49,737 nt of DNA from Solirubrobacteraceae bacterium. GTDB lineage: Bacteria > Actinomycetota > Thermoleophilia > Solirubrobacterales > Solirubrobacteraceae. The notes under the pieces were generated by a model. The model did no database searches and was not told the origin of the DNA. It worked only from the letters and a program-made list of their open reading frames with translations. Location: the NCBI GenBank assembly GCA_029263125.1, contig JAJCYD010000003.1:1-49737 (forward strand), read 5' to 3'. Numbering within the stretch: the stretch's first letter is position 1; every line of letters begins with the position of its first letter. Shown one piece after another: positions 8,317 through 16,508 of the stretch. The position numbers and the translations under genes are program-made.

Positions 8317-8991
8317 TCAGTCCTCCAGCAGGAAGTCGAAGATCGCGTACGCGATCAGCGCGAAGAGCAGATCATAGAGCGCAAGCAGCGCCAGCCAGTC
8401 ACCAGGCAGCGCCTGCGCGCCGCCGTGGTCCAGCAGGGGCGCTGTCGCGCGCGCGGCGCCGAGCACGACCGGGACGAGCAGCGGCAGCGCCAGCAGCGCC
8501 ACCATGAGGTCCCGCGCGCGCGTCTGGATTGCGAGCGCCGCGACGAGCGTGCCGATCACCGCGATGCCGATGTTCGCCGCCAGCAGCACGACGATCAGGC
8601 CGGGCAGCGCCTGGCCGAGCGGCGGGCCGAGCAGCAGCAGCGCGAATGCGGGCACCGCGACGATCTCCACGACGCAGAGAAAGCCGAACAGCGTGATCGC
8701 CTTGGCGACGAACATCGCGGTGCGGTCGACCGGAGCCAGCAGGAAGCCGTCGAAGCCGCCCTGCTCGTGCTCGGCGACGAACAGCCGGTTGACGCCGAGC
8801 ATCGCCGCGAACAGCAGCGTCACCCACAGCACGCCTGATGCGAGATCGCCGTCGACCGTGTTGGCATCCAGGCCGAAGTGGAAGATCACGTAGGTCGTGA
8901 TCGAGAACATGACCATCGCCGGCACGGACTCGCGGGTGCGCAGCTCCAGCGCGAGCTCCTTTGCAAGCAGCGCGGCGACCGTGCCCCTCAC
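8317..8991 (-). CDS. ccmB: haem exporter permease CcmB
   Basis: A 224-residue membrane subunit of the CcmAB ABC complex. It begins with a short amphipathic stretch (AALLAKELALELRTRES), has the family feature LFVAEHEQGGFDGFLLAP in the first cytoplasmic loop, and about six transmembrane helices. The GTG start (8991) overlaps the ccmA stop by four bases (GTGA). The frame remains open further upstream inside ccmA, but that part is Arg-rich and is not conserved sequence. Works with CcmA to drive release of haem-loaded chaperone during cytochrome c maturation. Confidence 0.9.
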   Translation of the reverse strand: MRGTVAALLAKELALELRTRESVPAMVMFSITTYVIFHFGLDANTVDGDLASGVLWVTLLFAAMLGVNRLFVAEHEQGGFDGFLLAPVDRTAMFVAKAITLFGFLCVVEIVAVPAFALLLLGPPLGQALPGLIVVLLAANIGIAVIGTLVAALAIQTRARDLMVALLALPLLVPVVLGAARATAPLLDHGGAQALPGDWLALLALYDLLFALIAYAIFDFLLED

Positions 8992-9677
8992 GCGTACAGC
9001 TCGGCGATCTGATCGGTCGTGACGTCTGCGGCGGGCGCGAGCAGCTCGGCGCGACCACCCTTGAGGCCGAGCACGAGATCGGCTTCGGCGAGCCCGGCCG
9101 CCGGGTCGTGGCTGGTCAGCACGCGGGTGCGCCCGCTCTGCGCGCCGATCAGCGGATCCACCTGCGTGATGGCGGCGGGGTCGAGGTTCGCCAGCGGCTC
9201 GTCGAGCAGCAACAGCTCGGGCTCGTGCAGGACCGCGCGCGCGACCGCCAGACGCTGCACCATCCCGCGGCTGCACTCGGCGACGGGGTCGTCGGCGCGG
9301 TGGGCCATCCCGACCGCCTCGAGCACCTTGTCGACGCGCGTCGCCAGCACGCCATGCAGGCGCGCGTGAAAGCGCAGGTTCTCGCGTCCGCTGAGCTCGC
9401 GATACAGCAACGGCTCGTGGCCGAGGAAGCCGATCTGCCCGCGTACCGCGTAGCCGTCGTCGGGCAGGGCGCGACCGAGCACGCTGACCTCGCCGCGGTG
9501 CGCTCGCAGCAGCGTCGCGAGCATCCGCAGCAGCGTCGTCTTGCCCGCGCCGTTGGGACCGAAGACGACAAGCGTCTGGCCCATCGCCAGATCGAAGGTG
9601 ACGTCGCGCAGCACGACGCGTTCGCCGTAGCGGCGCCCGACCCCGCGCAGGCTGACGGCTGGCTGGGAGTCGGGCAC
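8988..9677 (-). CDS. ccmA: haem exporter ATP-binding protein CcmA
   Basis: A 229-residue ABC ATPase. Walker A GPNGAGKTT (40-48), the signature as CSRGMVQRL (135-143, a CcmA-type variant of LSGGQ), Walker B LLLLDE (155-160) and the switch His in TSHD are visible. It powers the CcmABCD haem-handling complex. First gene of the seven-gene ccm-hem operon. The GTG start has a TAGCGT hexamer 7 nt upstream and no Shine-Dalgarno sequence. Downstream genes follow with 4-bp overlaps or gaps of a few bases down to 3670, except at ccmC, where the start is uncertain. Confidence 0.92.
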   Translation of the reverse strand: MPDSQPAVSLRGVGRRYGERVVLRDVTFDLAMGQTLVVFGPNGAGKTTLLRMLATLLRAHRGEVSVLGRALPDDGYAVRGQIGFLGHEPLLYRELSGRENLRFHARLHGVLATRVDKVLEAVGMAHRADDPVAECSRGMVQRLAVARAVLHEPELLLLDEPLANLDPAAITQVDPLIGAQSGRTRVLTSHDPAAGLAEADLVLGLKGGRAELLAPAADVTTDQIAELYA

Positions 9678-9684
9678 GCGCTGG

Positions 9685-9690
9685 ACGCTA
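9685..9690 (-). promoter_or_regulatory. -10 hexamer TAGCGT for the ccm-hem operon
   Basis: TAGCGT on the minus strand ends 7 nt before the GTG of ccmA at 9677. It is the only promoter-like site seen ahead of the seven-gene unit. Confidence 0.45.
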
Positions 9691-9775
9691 CGCGCTGGCG
9701 GACCTGCGCGGGCTCGCGCGTCCCATCATCAGAGGTCGCGGGCGCTGGCGCCTATGTGCCGGCGGGCTCAGGCGG

Positions 9776-10513
9776 TCAGGCGGTGGCGTGCGTGCGCTGC
9801 GCGGCGGCGATGAGGTCGAGCACCGCGGCTTCGTCGCCGGCGCGCAACAGCGCGATCGGGTCGGGCTCGCCGTTGACGAGCGACTCGAAGAACGCCTTGC
9901 GGTCCTGATAGGTGGGCAGCGTGCCCTTCGCCCAGCCGCGAGCGTCGTTGAGCAGGATCGCCAGGCGTGCGTACTCCTCGCCGAACAGCTCGGAGATCTC
10001 GCGCTTCATGCGCTTGGCGAGCGCCGGCGACGCCCCGGCAGTGGAGATCGCGATCGCCAGCGGGCCCGTGCGCACGATCGCCGGCAGGATGAAGTTGCAC
10101 AGCGGCGGCACGTCGACGATGTTCACGAGCATCGCGCGGCGCTCGGCGTCCTCGTAGACGCCGATGTTGATCTCTGAGTCGTCGGTGCAGGCGATCGCCA
10201 TGAAGGAGCCTTCAAGGTCGGCCGGCTCGTAGTCGCGGCGCTCCCACTCGATCGAGCCCTCTGTCGCGAGCGCCTGCAGCTCCTCGACGGCGTCGGGCGC
10301 GATCAGGCGCACGTCGGCGTCGCAGGCCAGCAGCCCCTCGACCTTCTCCAGGCCGATCTCGCCGCCGCCGACGACCAGACAGCGCCGGCCCGAGAGCTTC
10401 AGGCAGGCGATGTAGAAGGGCGTGTCGAGCATCCCCTGCACGCAGGACTGATCGCAGATCCCCTTGCGGAGCTGGCAGACGCAATCCTTGCCGGCGTAGG
10501 CCTGGGCGGGCAT
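9776..10513 (-). CDS. precorrin-2 dehydrogenase / sirohydrochlorin ferrochelatase-like protein with Cys-rich N-terminus
   Basis: A 245-residue homologue of Met8p and the CysG N-terminal domain, which oxidises precorrin-2 to sirohydrochlorin with NAD and may insert iron to make siroheme. Seen: the NAD-binding [17 protein letters not shown], a conserved [11 protein letters not shown] and the helical [12 protein letters not shown]. Unusual is an N-terminal extension of about 30 residues with C11-x-C13-x6-C20-x3-C24, absent from the CysG domain as I know it; it could bind a metal or an Fe-S cluster. Substrate comes from CobA in the adjacent operon. The ATG at 10513 lies 15 nt from the divergent DUF2236 gene. 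Confidence 0.85.
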   Translation of the reverse strand: MPAQAYAGKDCVCQLRKGICDQSCVQGMLDTPFYIACLKLSGRRCLVVGGGEIGLEKVEGLLACDADVRLIAPDAVEELQALATEGSIEWERRDYEPADLEGSFMAIACTDDSEINIGVYEDAERRAMLVNIVDVPPLCNFILPAIVRTGPLAIAISTAGASPALAKRMKREISELFGEEYARLAILLNDARGWAKGTLPTYQDRKAFFESLVNGEPDPIALLRAGDEAAVLDLIAAAQRTHATA

Positions 10514-10528
10514 GAACCAGCAAGGGTA

Positions 10529-11350
10529 GTGACACGTAATCCACTGCCAGTGGACGCCTACTTCGACGACTCCTCGATGCTGCGCCGGGTCCATCGCGAG
10601 CTGGCGGTCTCCTTCTCCGGCCCGCGCGCGCTGCTCATGCAGGCCACGCACCCCGTGGCGTTCGAGGGGTTCTTCGCGCATCCCGGCGCGATGGACGAGC
10701 CCTACGAGCGCCTGCGGCGCACCGCGCAGGTGATGGACACGATCATGTTCGGCTCGCGCGAGGACGCCGACCGCGCGACGCGCCGGGTGCGGGCGATGCA
10801 CAAGCGCGTGCGCGGCGAGCTGCCCCGGGCCGCCGGCCGTTTTCCCGCTGGCACGCCGTTCGCCGCCGACGACCCGGAGCTGCTGCTGTGGGTGCTCGCG
10901 ACGCTCGCGGACTCGGCCTTGGTGGTCTATGAGCGTTACGTGGCGACGCTGTCGCACGCCGAGCGCGACGCCTACTGGCGGGACTACCGCGTCATCGGTC
11001 GCCTGTTTGGATTGAACGACGACGAGATGCCGGCGGACATCGATGCCTTCGACGCCTACATGCACGAGATGCTCACCGGCGGTGACCTGTTCGTGACGCC
11101 CGCCGCGCGAGAGATGGCGCTTCAGATCGTCATGAACCCGCCGGTGGCGCTGAAGCGGCGTCCGATCGTCGAGTTCGTGAAGTTCCTCACCGTCGGCCTG
11201 CTGCCCGCCGACCTGCGCCGCCAGTACGGCCTGCACTGGGACCCGCTGCGCGCGCTGATGCTGCGCGGCGGCGCCGAGTACGCCAAGCGCGTGCTCGTGC
11301 CGCTGGCGCCCGAGCGGCTGCGGCTGGTGTCCAGCGCCCGCGCCGGCTGA
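10529..11350 (+). CDS. DUF2236 / MpaB-like oxygenase-family protein
   Basis: A 273-residue member of DUF2236, a family that includes the rubber oxygenase Lcp and MpaB/rubber-oxygenase-like haem proteins. Seen: the characteristic N-terminal block [21 protein letters not shown], followed by TIMFG, then an all-helical body ([15 protein letters not shown] and related helices). The start is uncertain: GTG at 10529, or GTG at 10550 with TAATCC seven bases upstream. Divergent from the siroheme-branch gene. Haem dependence in the family would fit the nearby haem genes, but the substrate cannot be told from sequence. Confidence 0.8.
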   Translation: MTRNPLPVDAYFDDSSMLRRVHRELAVSFSGPRALLMQATHPVAFEGFFAHPGAMDEPYERLRRTAQVMDTIMFGSREDADRATRRVRAMHKRVRGELPRAAGRFPAGTPFAADDPELLLWVLATLADSALVVYERYVATLSHAERDAYWRDYRVIGRLFGLNDDEMPADIDAFDAYMHEMLTGGDLFVTPAAREMALQIVMNPPVALKRRPIVEFVKFLTVGLLPADLRRQYGLHWDPLRALMLRGGAEYAKRVLVPLAPERLRLVSSARAG

Positions 11351-11483
11351 GCTGCCGCGGCCACCTCGGGAGTACGCGCTAGGAACCGCGCAGCGACGGA
11401 CGCACGGTGATGTCGCTTGGCTGTCGCAGTACGCCAGGCAGACGCCACGTCCGTCGCTGCGGGATCCCTGCGCGCTGCGATCC

Positions 11484-13046
11484 TCAGCGCCGTCGCGCCG
11501 CGCGCAACGAGCGCATGGCGACACGCGCAAGCGGGCGCGCGCCGTTGCGCCAGCCGCGCTCACGGTCTGCGTCGCGGATCGAGCGCATGCAGGCCAGCGC
11601 CCGCCAGGCGGAGACCAGCGAGGCGTCGTAGGGCTGCCACCACGGCATCCGCCCGACCGGCGGGTCCCATGTCACGAGCTTTGGTTCGACGGACGCCCGC
11701 AGTGCGACCGCGCCGCGCGCGCGGCCGATGCCCGTGCCGTGAACCGCCCCCCACGGCAGCTGCGGCTCGGCGCGCGAGACGACGTGATCGTTCATCCACA
11801 CCATCCCTGCGCGAATCTCTCCGGCGACGCGCGTTCCCTTGTGCGGATCGGACGTCCAGACCGAGGCGCCCAGACCGCCGACGCCGGCGTTGCAGCGCGC
11901 GATCCCCTCCCGCTCGTCGTCGACCGCTTCGATCGCCAGCCACGGCCCCGGCGCGTCCTCGCGCATCAGCCGCGCGTCCGCGGGCACGCCCGTCAGCACC
12001 GCGGGAGCGAAGGTCGCGCCCTCGCGCGGGCCGCCGCAATGCAGCGTCGCGCCGCCCGCGACCGCGTCGTCGAGCAGCTCGACCAGCCGCGTCACGCGAT
12101 CGGCGGCCAACAGGGGGCCGATCTCCGTGCGCGCATCGAAGGGATCGCCGATGCGCAGGGCGCCCGCACCCGCGACGACGCCCGCGACGAAGCGCTCGAA
12201 GCGCTCGCGCAGGACGTAGGCGCGAACGAGGCTGCCGCCCGACTGCCCGGCGTTCGCGAACGCCCCCCACACCGCGCCGGCGACCGCTCGCGGAATGTTC
12301 GCGTCGGCCAGCACGAGCATCGGATCCTTGCCGCCGACCTCGATCGTCGAGCGCTTGAGCTCGCGCGCGCACGCCTCGCCGACATCGCGACCCGCCTGCG
12401 ACAGGCCCGTGAAGCGCACGTGGGCGATCTGCGGCGCGGACACAAGCGCCCGCGCCGTGCCCGCGCCGCCGTGGACGATCTGCACCAGTCCCTCGGGTAG
12501 GCCGGCGCGCACGAACACGCGACCGATGCGCTCCGCGGCCTGCGTCGCCAGCGGCGAGGGGTGAAGGACGACGCCGTTGCCGCCCATCAGCGCGACCGCC
12601 ACGTCGCCCAGCGGCGTCGCGAACGGCTCGGCGCCGGGGGTCAGCACGGCGACGACGCCCAGCGGCTCGAAGGTCAGCCGCGCGCGCTTGAACGGCTGCA
12701 GCGAGCGCGCCAGCCCGACGCGCTCGGGTGCGAGCACGCGCGGCGTCGCTTCGGCGAGCCACTGCAGGGCCTCGACGGCGGGCAGCAGCTCCATGCTCTG
12801 CGCTTCGGCCAGCGGCCGGCCCTGCTCGGCGACGATCACCTGCACGAGCTCGTCCCACTCGTCGATGACGGCCTGGGCCGCGCGCACGAGATAGCGGGCG
12901 CGATCGCTCAGTCGCAGCTGCGCCCACAGCTGCTGGACCTCCGCGGCCTCCGCCACGGCGGCCGCCACGTCCTCCGGTTGTGTGACCGGCACGCTGCCGA
13001 GGTGGCGCCCGTCGATCGGACTGACGGACTCGATCTCGCTGGCCAT
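11484..13046 (-). CDS. aldehyde dehydrogenase homologue lacking catalytic residues (probable pseudoenzyme)
   Basis: A full-length ALDH-fold protein of 520 residues with a C-terminal extension of about 55 residues. The catalytic Cys in the GQ-x-C motif is Gly270 (GQSGG; codon GGC at 12237-12239, one base from TGC). The oxyanion Asn of the usual PWN motif is missing (PGAEPF, 137-142). The cofactor-binding Lys of LKPS is His162 (LHPS). Glu236 in EVGGKDP is kept. Three independent losses argue against a sequencing error and for a non-catalytic protein. It could bind NAD or act as a scaffold. The ATG has TAAGCT seven bases upstream. It is divergent from the PD40 gene. Confidence 0.85.
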   Translation of the reverse strand: MASEIESVSPIDGRHLGSVPVTQPEDVAAAVAEAAEVQQLWAQLRLSDRARYLVRAAQAVIDEWDELVQVIVAEQGRPLAEAQSMELLPAVEALQWLAEATPRVLAPERVGLARSLQPFKRARLTFEPLGVVAVLTPGAEPFATPLGDVAVALMGGNGVVLHPSPLATQAAERIGRVFVRAGLPEGLVQIVHGGAGTARALVSAPQIAHVRFTGLSQAGRDVGEACARELKRSTIEVGGKDPMLVLADANIPRAVAGAVWGAFANAGQSGGSLVRAYVLRERFERFVAGVVAGAGALRIGDPFDARTEIGPLLAADRVTRLVELLDDAVAGGATLHCGGPREGATFAPAVLTGVPADARLMREDAPGPWLAIEAVDDEREGIARCNAGVGGLGASVWTSDPHKGTRVAGEIRAGMVWMNDHVVSRAEPQLPWGAVHGTGIGRARGAVALRASVEPKLVTWDPPVGRMPWWQPYDASLVSAWRALACMRSIRDADRERGWRNGARPLARVAMRSLRAARRR

Positions 13047-13053
13047 CGGCGTG

Positions 13054-13059
13054 AGCTTA
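13054..13059 (-). promoter_or_regulatory. -10 hexamer TAAGCT, leaderless start of the ALDH homologue
   Basis: TAAGCT on the minus strand ends 7 nt before the ATG at 13046. No Shine-Dalgarno sequence is present. Confidence 0.5.
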
Positions 13060-13085
13060 TGCCTCGACGCGCCATCCTCTGACGG

Positions 13086-14306
13086 ATGAGACGACTCCGC
13101 GCCACACGCCGGGCAGCCATCGCGACCGCGCTCGCGGCCGCCTGCCTGCCCGCCGCACCGGCGAGCGCCGACGTCTTCGACGGGCGCATCGCCTTCACGA
13201 GCTTCCGCGTCGACCCGCCCGCGGGCGTGCAGCGCAGCGGCGACATCTTCAGCATGACCCTCGGCGGCACGGATCTCACGCGCCTGACCTCCAACCCCGA
13301 GCCCGACCGCCAGGCTGACTGGTCGCCGGGCGGCACGGCGATCGCCTACTCGATCCGCAAGCCGGGCTCGCCGATCAACTACGAGGTCGCGCGGATGACG
13401 GCGGCCGGCACCGGCCTGCGCCGGCTCACGACCACCGCCGACCCGCAGGCATCGAGCCAGCCGTCGTGGTTTCCGAACTCCAAGGGCCTGCTCTTTCGTC
13501 GCAGCGGACCGGGTCTGACGTCGAGCATCTGGCAGATGGGCACAGCCGGGCAGATGCCCAAGCTGCGCTACCAGCCGCCCAACCCGCCGCTGTATCCGTC
13601 CTTCTCGCCGGACATGAAGAAGATCGTGTTCACGGCGGTCACCTCGACCGAGGGCGACACCGATCGGGGGATCTTCACCGTCAACGCCGACGGCAGCGGC
13701 CTGACGACGGTGTTCGACGTGCCCGGCTCCTATGACTCCGCGCCGGCGTGGTCGCCGAACGGCCGGCGAATCGCCTTCGAGTCAAACGCGAACATCGACG
13801 GCGCCAACCCCGAAGGGGACCTGGAGATCTGGACGATGGCCGCCGACGGATCGGGGGTCCGCCAGCTCACGCGCAACGCGCTGCATGACGAGGGGCCCGC
13901 GTGGTCGCCGGACCGCGGCCGCAAGATCGTCTACACGAGCGGACCCGACAACCTCAACGGCGACATCAACGTCATGACGGCGTCCGGCCGCCAGCTCGGC
14001 GTGCTGCAGCCGCACGAGGGCCGCGACGAGTCCCCCGACTGGCAGGCGATCCCGGCGCCGAAGACCGCGCGCCGCTGCGGCAGCGTGTCCTCGCGCGACG
14101 TGCGTGACGTGCGCGCCCGCGGGATCGGCATGATCTGCCTGCGCGCCAGGTCGATCGCGCGCCGCTGGGCGAAGGCCGGCCGCCCGACCAGGATCAGCCG
14201 CTTCAAGGTGCGCACGAAGGACTTCGGCGGGACGACGCGCGTCGTGATGACCCGCCGCGCAACCCTCGGCCGCCAGCTCGTCACGTTCCTCGACGAGTCG
14301 GGCTGA
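13086..14306 (+). CDS. secreted TolB-like PD40 beta-propeller protein
   Basis: 406 residues. A signal peptide (about 1-28, ending ASA-D) precedes a beta-propeller built from PD40/WD40-like repeats: RQADWSPGG, SQPSWFPNSKG, LYPSFSPDMKKIVF, SAPAWSPNGRRIAFES and EGPAWSPD are the repeat cores. The last about 90 residues are a basic Arg-rich domain with a possible disulfide pair (RRCGS and MICLR). This resembles periplasmic TolB-type propellers but without the TolB N-terminal domain, so a scaffold or binding role at the cell surface is likelier than Tol function. CATCCT lies 7 nt before the ATG. Confidence 0.83.
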   Translation: MRRLRATRRAAIATALAAACLPAAPASADVFDGRIAFTSFRVDPPAGVQRSGDIFSMTLGGTDLTRLTSNPEPDRQADWSPGGTAIAYSIRKPGSPINYEVARMTAAGTGLRRLTTTADPQASSQPSWFPNSKGLLFRRSGPGLTSSIWQMGTAGQMPKLRYQPPNPPLYPSFSPDMKKIVFTAVTSTEGDTDRGIFTVNADGSGLTTVFDVPGSYDSAPAWSPNGRRIAFESNANIDGANPEGDLEIWTMAADGSGVRQLTRNALHDEGPAWSPDRGRKIVYTSGPDNLNGDINVMTASGRQLGVLQPHEGRDESPDWQAIPAPKTARRCGSVSSRDVRDVRARGIGMICLRARSIARRWAKAGRPTRISRFKVRTKDFGGTTRVVMTRRATLGRQLVTFLDESG

Positions 14307-14370
14307 TCACTCCAACCCGCCCCGCGCGCGAATGGCGGCCAAGCGCGCGCGCAACTCGGCCGCCTGAAGA

Positions 14371-14406
14371 CATACGTCTTGACTTGTATACGTCAAAGCG
14401 TATGCT
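14371..14406 (+). promoter_or_regulatory. promoter and probable autorepression operator of the toxin-antitoxin locus
   Basis: A strong promoter: -35 TTGACT (14379-14384), 16-nt spacer, -10 TATGCT (14401-14406), then 6 nt to the GTG of the toxin (leaderless). Three ATACG-type half-sites overlap it: CATACG (14371-14376), the palindrome GTATAC (14386-14391) and CGTATG (14399-14404). The stretch is much more AT-rich than its surroundings. The likely repressor is the downstream Xre-type antitoxin. Confidence 0.7.
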
Positions 14407-14412
14407 CAGGTC

Positions 14413-14631
14413 GTGGCTTGGGCGATCGAATTCACCGACGAGTTCGAGCAATGGTGGCGCACACTGACCGAGACGCAACGGGACGCCATCTCGCAGCGCG
14501 TCGCTCGACTCGAAGCCAGCGGCCCGAGTCTGCGCCGCCCCCATGTCGGCGAGATCAAGGGCTCAAGGCACGACCCGCAGATGAAGGAGCTCATCTGCGA
14601 GTCCGGTCTAAGACGAGAAGGGAAGTTGTGA
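14413..14631 (+). pseudogene. HigB/RelE-type toxin, internally truncated
   Basis: A 72-residue reading frame that begins like Gp49/HigB-type toxins (WAIEFTDEFEQWW, then RPHVGEIKGSRH and MKEL), which cleave mRNA on the ribosome. Family members run to about 110 residues; here the sequence jumps from MKEL directly to a short tail ending RREGKL, missing the central beta strands that carry catalytic basic residues. The tail resembles the usual C-terminal end, so an internal deletion of roughly 120 bases is likelier than a simple stop mutation. The stop TGA shares a base with the antitoxin ATG. The product is probably inactive. Confidence 0.65.
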
Positions 14632-14996
14632 TGGCGAAGAGCTTCAACACGCTCCGCGAAAACCTCGACGAACGCCTCGACGCGCTCCCCAACGATGAGG
14701 GCAATCAGATCCGTGCGCGCAATCGCCACCAGATCCAGGCTGAGGAGACGGCCTACGCGTCCTCCCTGGCCGACCTTCGCAAGGCCCGCGCCCTGACCCA
14801 GCAGCAGCTCAGCTCGTCGCTGGGCGTCACCCAGGCGCAGGTGTCCCGTATCGAGCACCAGACGGACCTGTACCTCTCGACCCTCGCGGGCTACCTCGAG
14901 GCGATGGGCGGTCATCTCGAGCTCGTCGGCGTGTTCGATACCGGCCGGGTCTCGCTGTCGCTCGGAGCTCTCGCTGAAGAGCCGACCTCAGGTTGA
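14631..14996 (+). CDS. Xre-family antitoxin / transcriptional regulator (HigA-like)
   Basis: A 121-residue protein with a C-terminal helix-turn-helix of the Xre/Cro type: LRKARALTQQQLSSSLGVTQAQVSRIE, with the recognition helix at TQAQVSRIE. The N-terminal half is helical and charged. Coupled to the toxin remnant (TGATG overlap at 14629-14633). As in other HigBA-like modules it should neutralise the toxin and repress the promoter at 14371-14406. Since the toxin appears deleted, the antitoxin may persist as an orphan regulator. Confidence 0.82.
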   Translation: MAKSFNTLRENLDERLDALPNDEGNQIRARNRHQIQAEETAYASSLADLRKARALTQQQLSSSLGVTQAQVSRIEHQTDLYLSTLAGYLEAMGGHLELVGVFDTGRVSLSLGALAEEPTSG

Positions 14997-15011
14997 CCCA
15001 CGCAGGGGCGA

Positions 15012-16358
15012 CTACCCCGAGCCGGAAGGCGCGTCGGGGAGCCCACGCTTCGCGCGGATCTCGTCGTGGCGTTCGCGCAGCTCACGCTCCTGGTCGTCGG
15101 GCCGCCAGAAACGGGTGCCCGCCAGATCAGTCGGCATCACGTCCTGGGCGCTGACGTGCCCCGGATGCTGGTGAGGGTCGTCGTACTCCAGCCCTCGTCC
15201 GAGCGCTGCGGCACCGGGGTAGCCGCTCGACTGCAACCACGGCGGCGGCGCGGCCGCGCCGTGGCGCCGCACGTGCTCGCGCGCCGCGCCCAGCGCGTTG
15301 TAGGCGGCCTTGGACTTCGGCGCGAGCGCCAGGTAGACCGTCGCCTGCGCGAGCGCGAACTGGCACTCGGGCAGGCCGACGTGCTCGACCGCGGCGGCTG
15401 CGGCCGTCGCGAGCACGAGCGCCTGGGGGTCGGCGTTACCGATGTCCTCGGAGGCCAGGATCACCATCCGCCGCACGATGAAGCGCGGGTCCTCGCCGCC
15501 CTCGAGCATCACCGCGAGGTAGTAGAGGCCGGCGTCGGGGTCCGACGCGCGGCAGGCCTTGATCCACGCCGAGATCAGGTCGTAGTGCTGGTCGCCGCCC
15601 TTGTCATAGCGCACCGCGTGGCGCTGCAGCGCGTCCTCGGCGCCCTGCAGCGTGACGCGCCCGTCGCCGGCCGTCGCGGCCGCGAGCTCCAGCGCCGCGA
15701 GCGCCGTGCGCGCGTCGCCGCCGGCGCGATCGGCGAGGAAGGCGATCGCGTCGTCGTCAGCGCTCGCGCCGCCGAGCTCGTCGCGCTCGATCGCCCGGCG
15801 CAGCAGCAGCTCGACATCCGCGGCCTCGAGGCTCTTGAGCTCGTAGACCTGCGCGCGCGACAACAGCGCGCCGTTGACCTCGAAGTACGGGTTCTCGGTC
15901 GTCGCCCCGATCAGCGTGACCAGGCCCTCCTCCACCGCCGGCAGCAGCGTGTCCTGCTGGGCCTTGTTGAAGCGGTGGATCTCGTCGAGGAAGAAGATCG
16001 TCGGCTCGCCGCTTGACTGGCGGCGGTGCGCGGCGCGCTCGAGCACCTTGCGCACCTCCGCGCGGCCGGCCTCGACGGCGGAGAGCTCCTCGAATGCGGC
16101 GTTCGCGGTCGCGGCGACCAGCCGGGCAAGCGTCGTCTTGCCGGTGCCCGGAGGCCCGTAGAGGATCATCGAATGCGGCCGGCCGTCGGTCAGCGCGCGC
16201 CGCAGCGCCGAGCCCTCGCCGAGCAGGTGGCGCTGGCCGACGACCTCGTCGGCCGTCCGCGGGCGCAGACGAACAGCGAGCGGCGCCTCGCGTGCCGGGA
16301 CGCCGGTGCGCGTGCGGCGCGGGTCCTCGTCCTCCGGGGCGAACAGCTGGCCTTCCAC
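15012..16358 (-). CDS. rarA: replication-associated recombination protein A (MgsA/RarA AAA+ ATPase)
   Basis: A 448-residue AAA+ clamp-loader-like ATPase that acts at stalled replication forks. Seen: Walker [10 protein letters not shown] (68-76), Walker [11 protein letters not shown] (121-130), sensor 1 [12 protein letters not shown], sensor 2 region [11 protein letters not shown], and the C-terminal RarA tetramerisation domain with [20 protein letters not shown]-type signature and SEDIGNADP. The GTG start has GATACT six bases upstream. Divergent from the cytochrome c gene. Confidence 0.96.
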   Translation of the reverse strand: MEGQLFAPEDEDPRRTRTGVPAREAPLAVRLRPRTADEVVGQRHLLGEGSALRRALTDGRPHSMILYGPPGTGKTTLARLVAATANAAFEELSAVEAGRAEVRKVLERAAHRRQSSGEPTIFFLDEIHRFNKAQQDTLLPAVEEGLVTLIGATTENPYFEVNGALLSRAQVYELKSLEAADVELLLRRAIERDELGGASADDDAIAFLADRAGGDARTALAALELAAATAGDGRVTLQGAEDALQRHAVRYDKGGDQHYDLISAWIKACRASDPDAGLYYLAVMLEGGEDPRFIVRRMVILASEDIGNADPQALVLATAAAAAVEHVGLPECQFALAQATVYLALAPKSKAAYNALGAAREHVRRHGAAAPPPWLQSSGYPGAAALGRGLEYDDPHQHPGHVSAQDVMPTDLAGTRFWRPDDQERELRERHDEIRAKRGLPDAPSGSG

Positions 16359-16364
16359 GCGGCC

Positions 16365-16370
16365 AGTATC
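16365..16370 (-). promoter_or_regulatory. -10 hexamer GATACT, leaderless start of rarA
   Basis: GATACT on the minus strand ends 6 nt before the GTG at 16358. There is no Shine-Dalgarno sequence. Confidence 0.45.
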
Positions 16371-16494
16371 GCCGCACCGGCGGACGCAGACGAACGCCGG
16401 CGCCTCGCACGCCGCCCCAGCGGTTGATGGGCCGACGCTGATTGCAGGATGGCGAGCTGCCCGGCGGACCGTCGCGGCGCGCTCAGCGCGCCGC

Positions 16495-16500
16495 TATCGT
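16495..16500 (+). promoter_or_regulatory. -10 hexamer TATCGT upstream of the cytochrome c fusion gene
   Basis: TATCGT ends 8 nt before the ATG at 16509. It supports that start over the in-frame ATG at 16449. Confidence 0.5.
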
Positions 16501-16508
16501 CGCGTGCC

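Noticed and set aside
9776-11563. A 595-residue minus-strand frame that would extend the siroheme-branch protein upstream across the DUF2236 gene.
   Set aside because: The extension is low-complexity and antisense to a well-supported plus-strand gene.
16449-16508. A longer start of the cytochrome c fusion at ATG 16449.
   Set aside because: It would add 20 residues ahead of the signal anchor and would place TATCGT inside the coding part.
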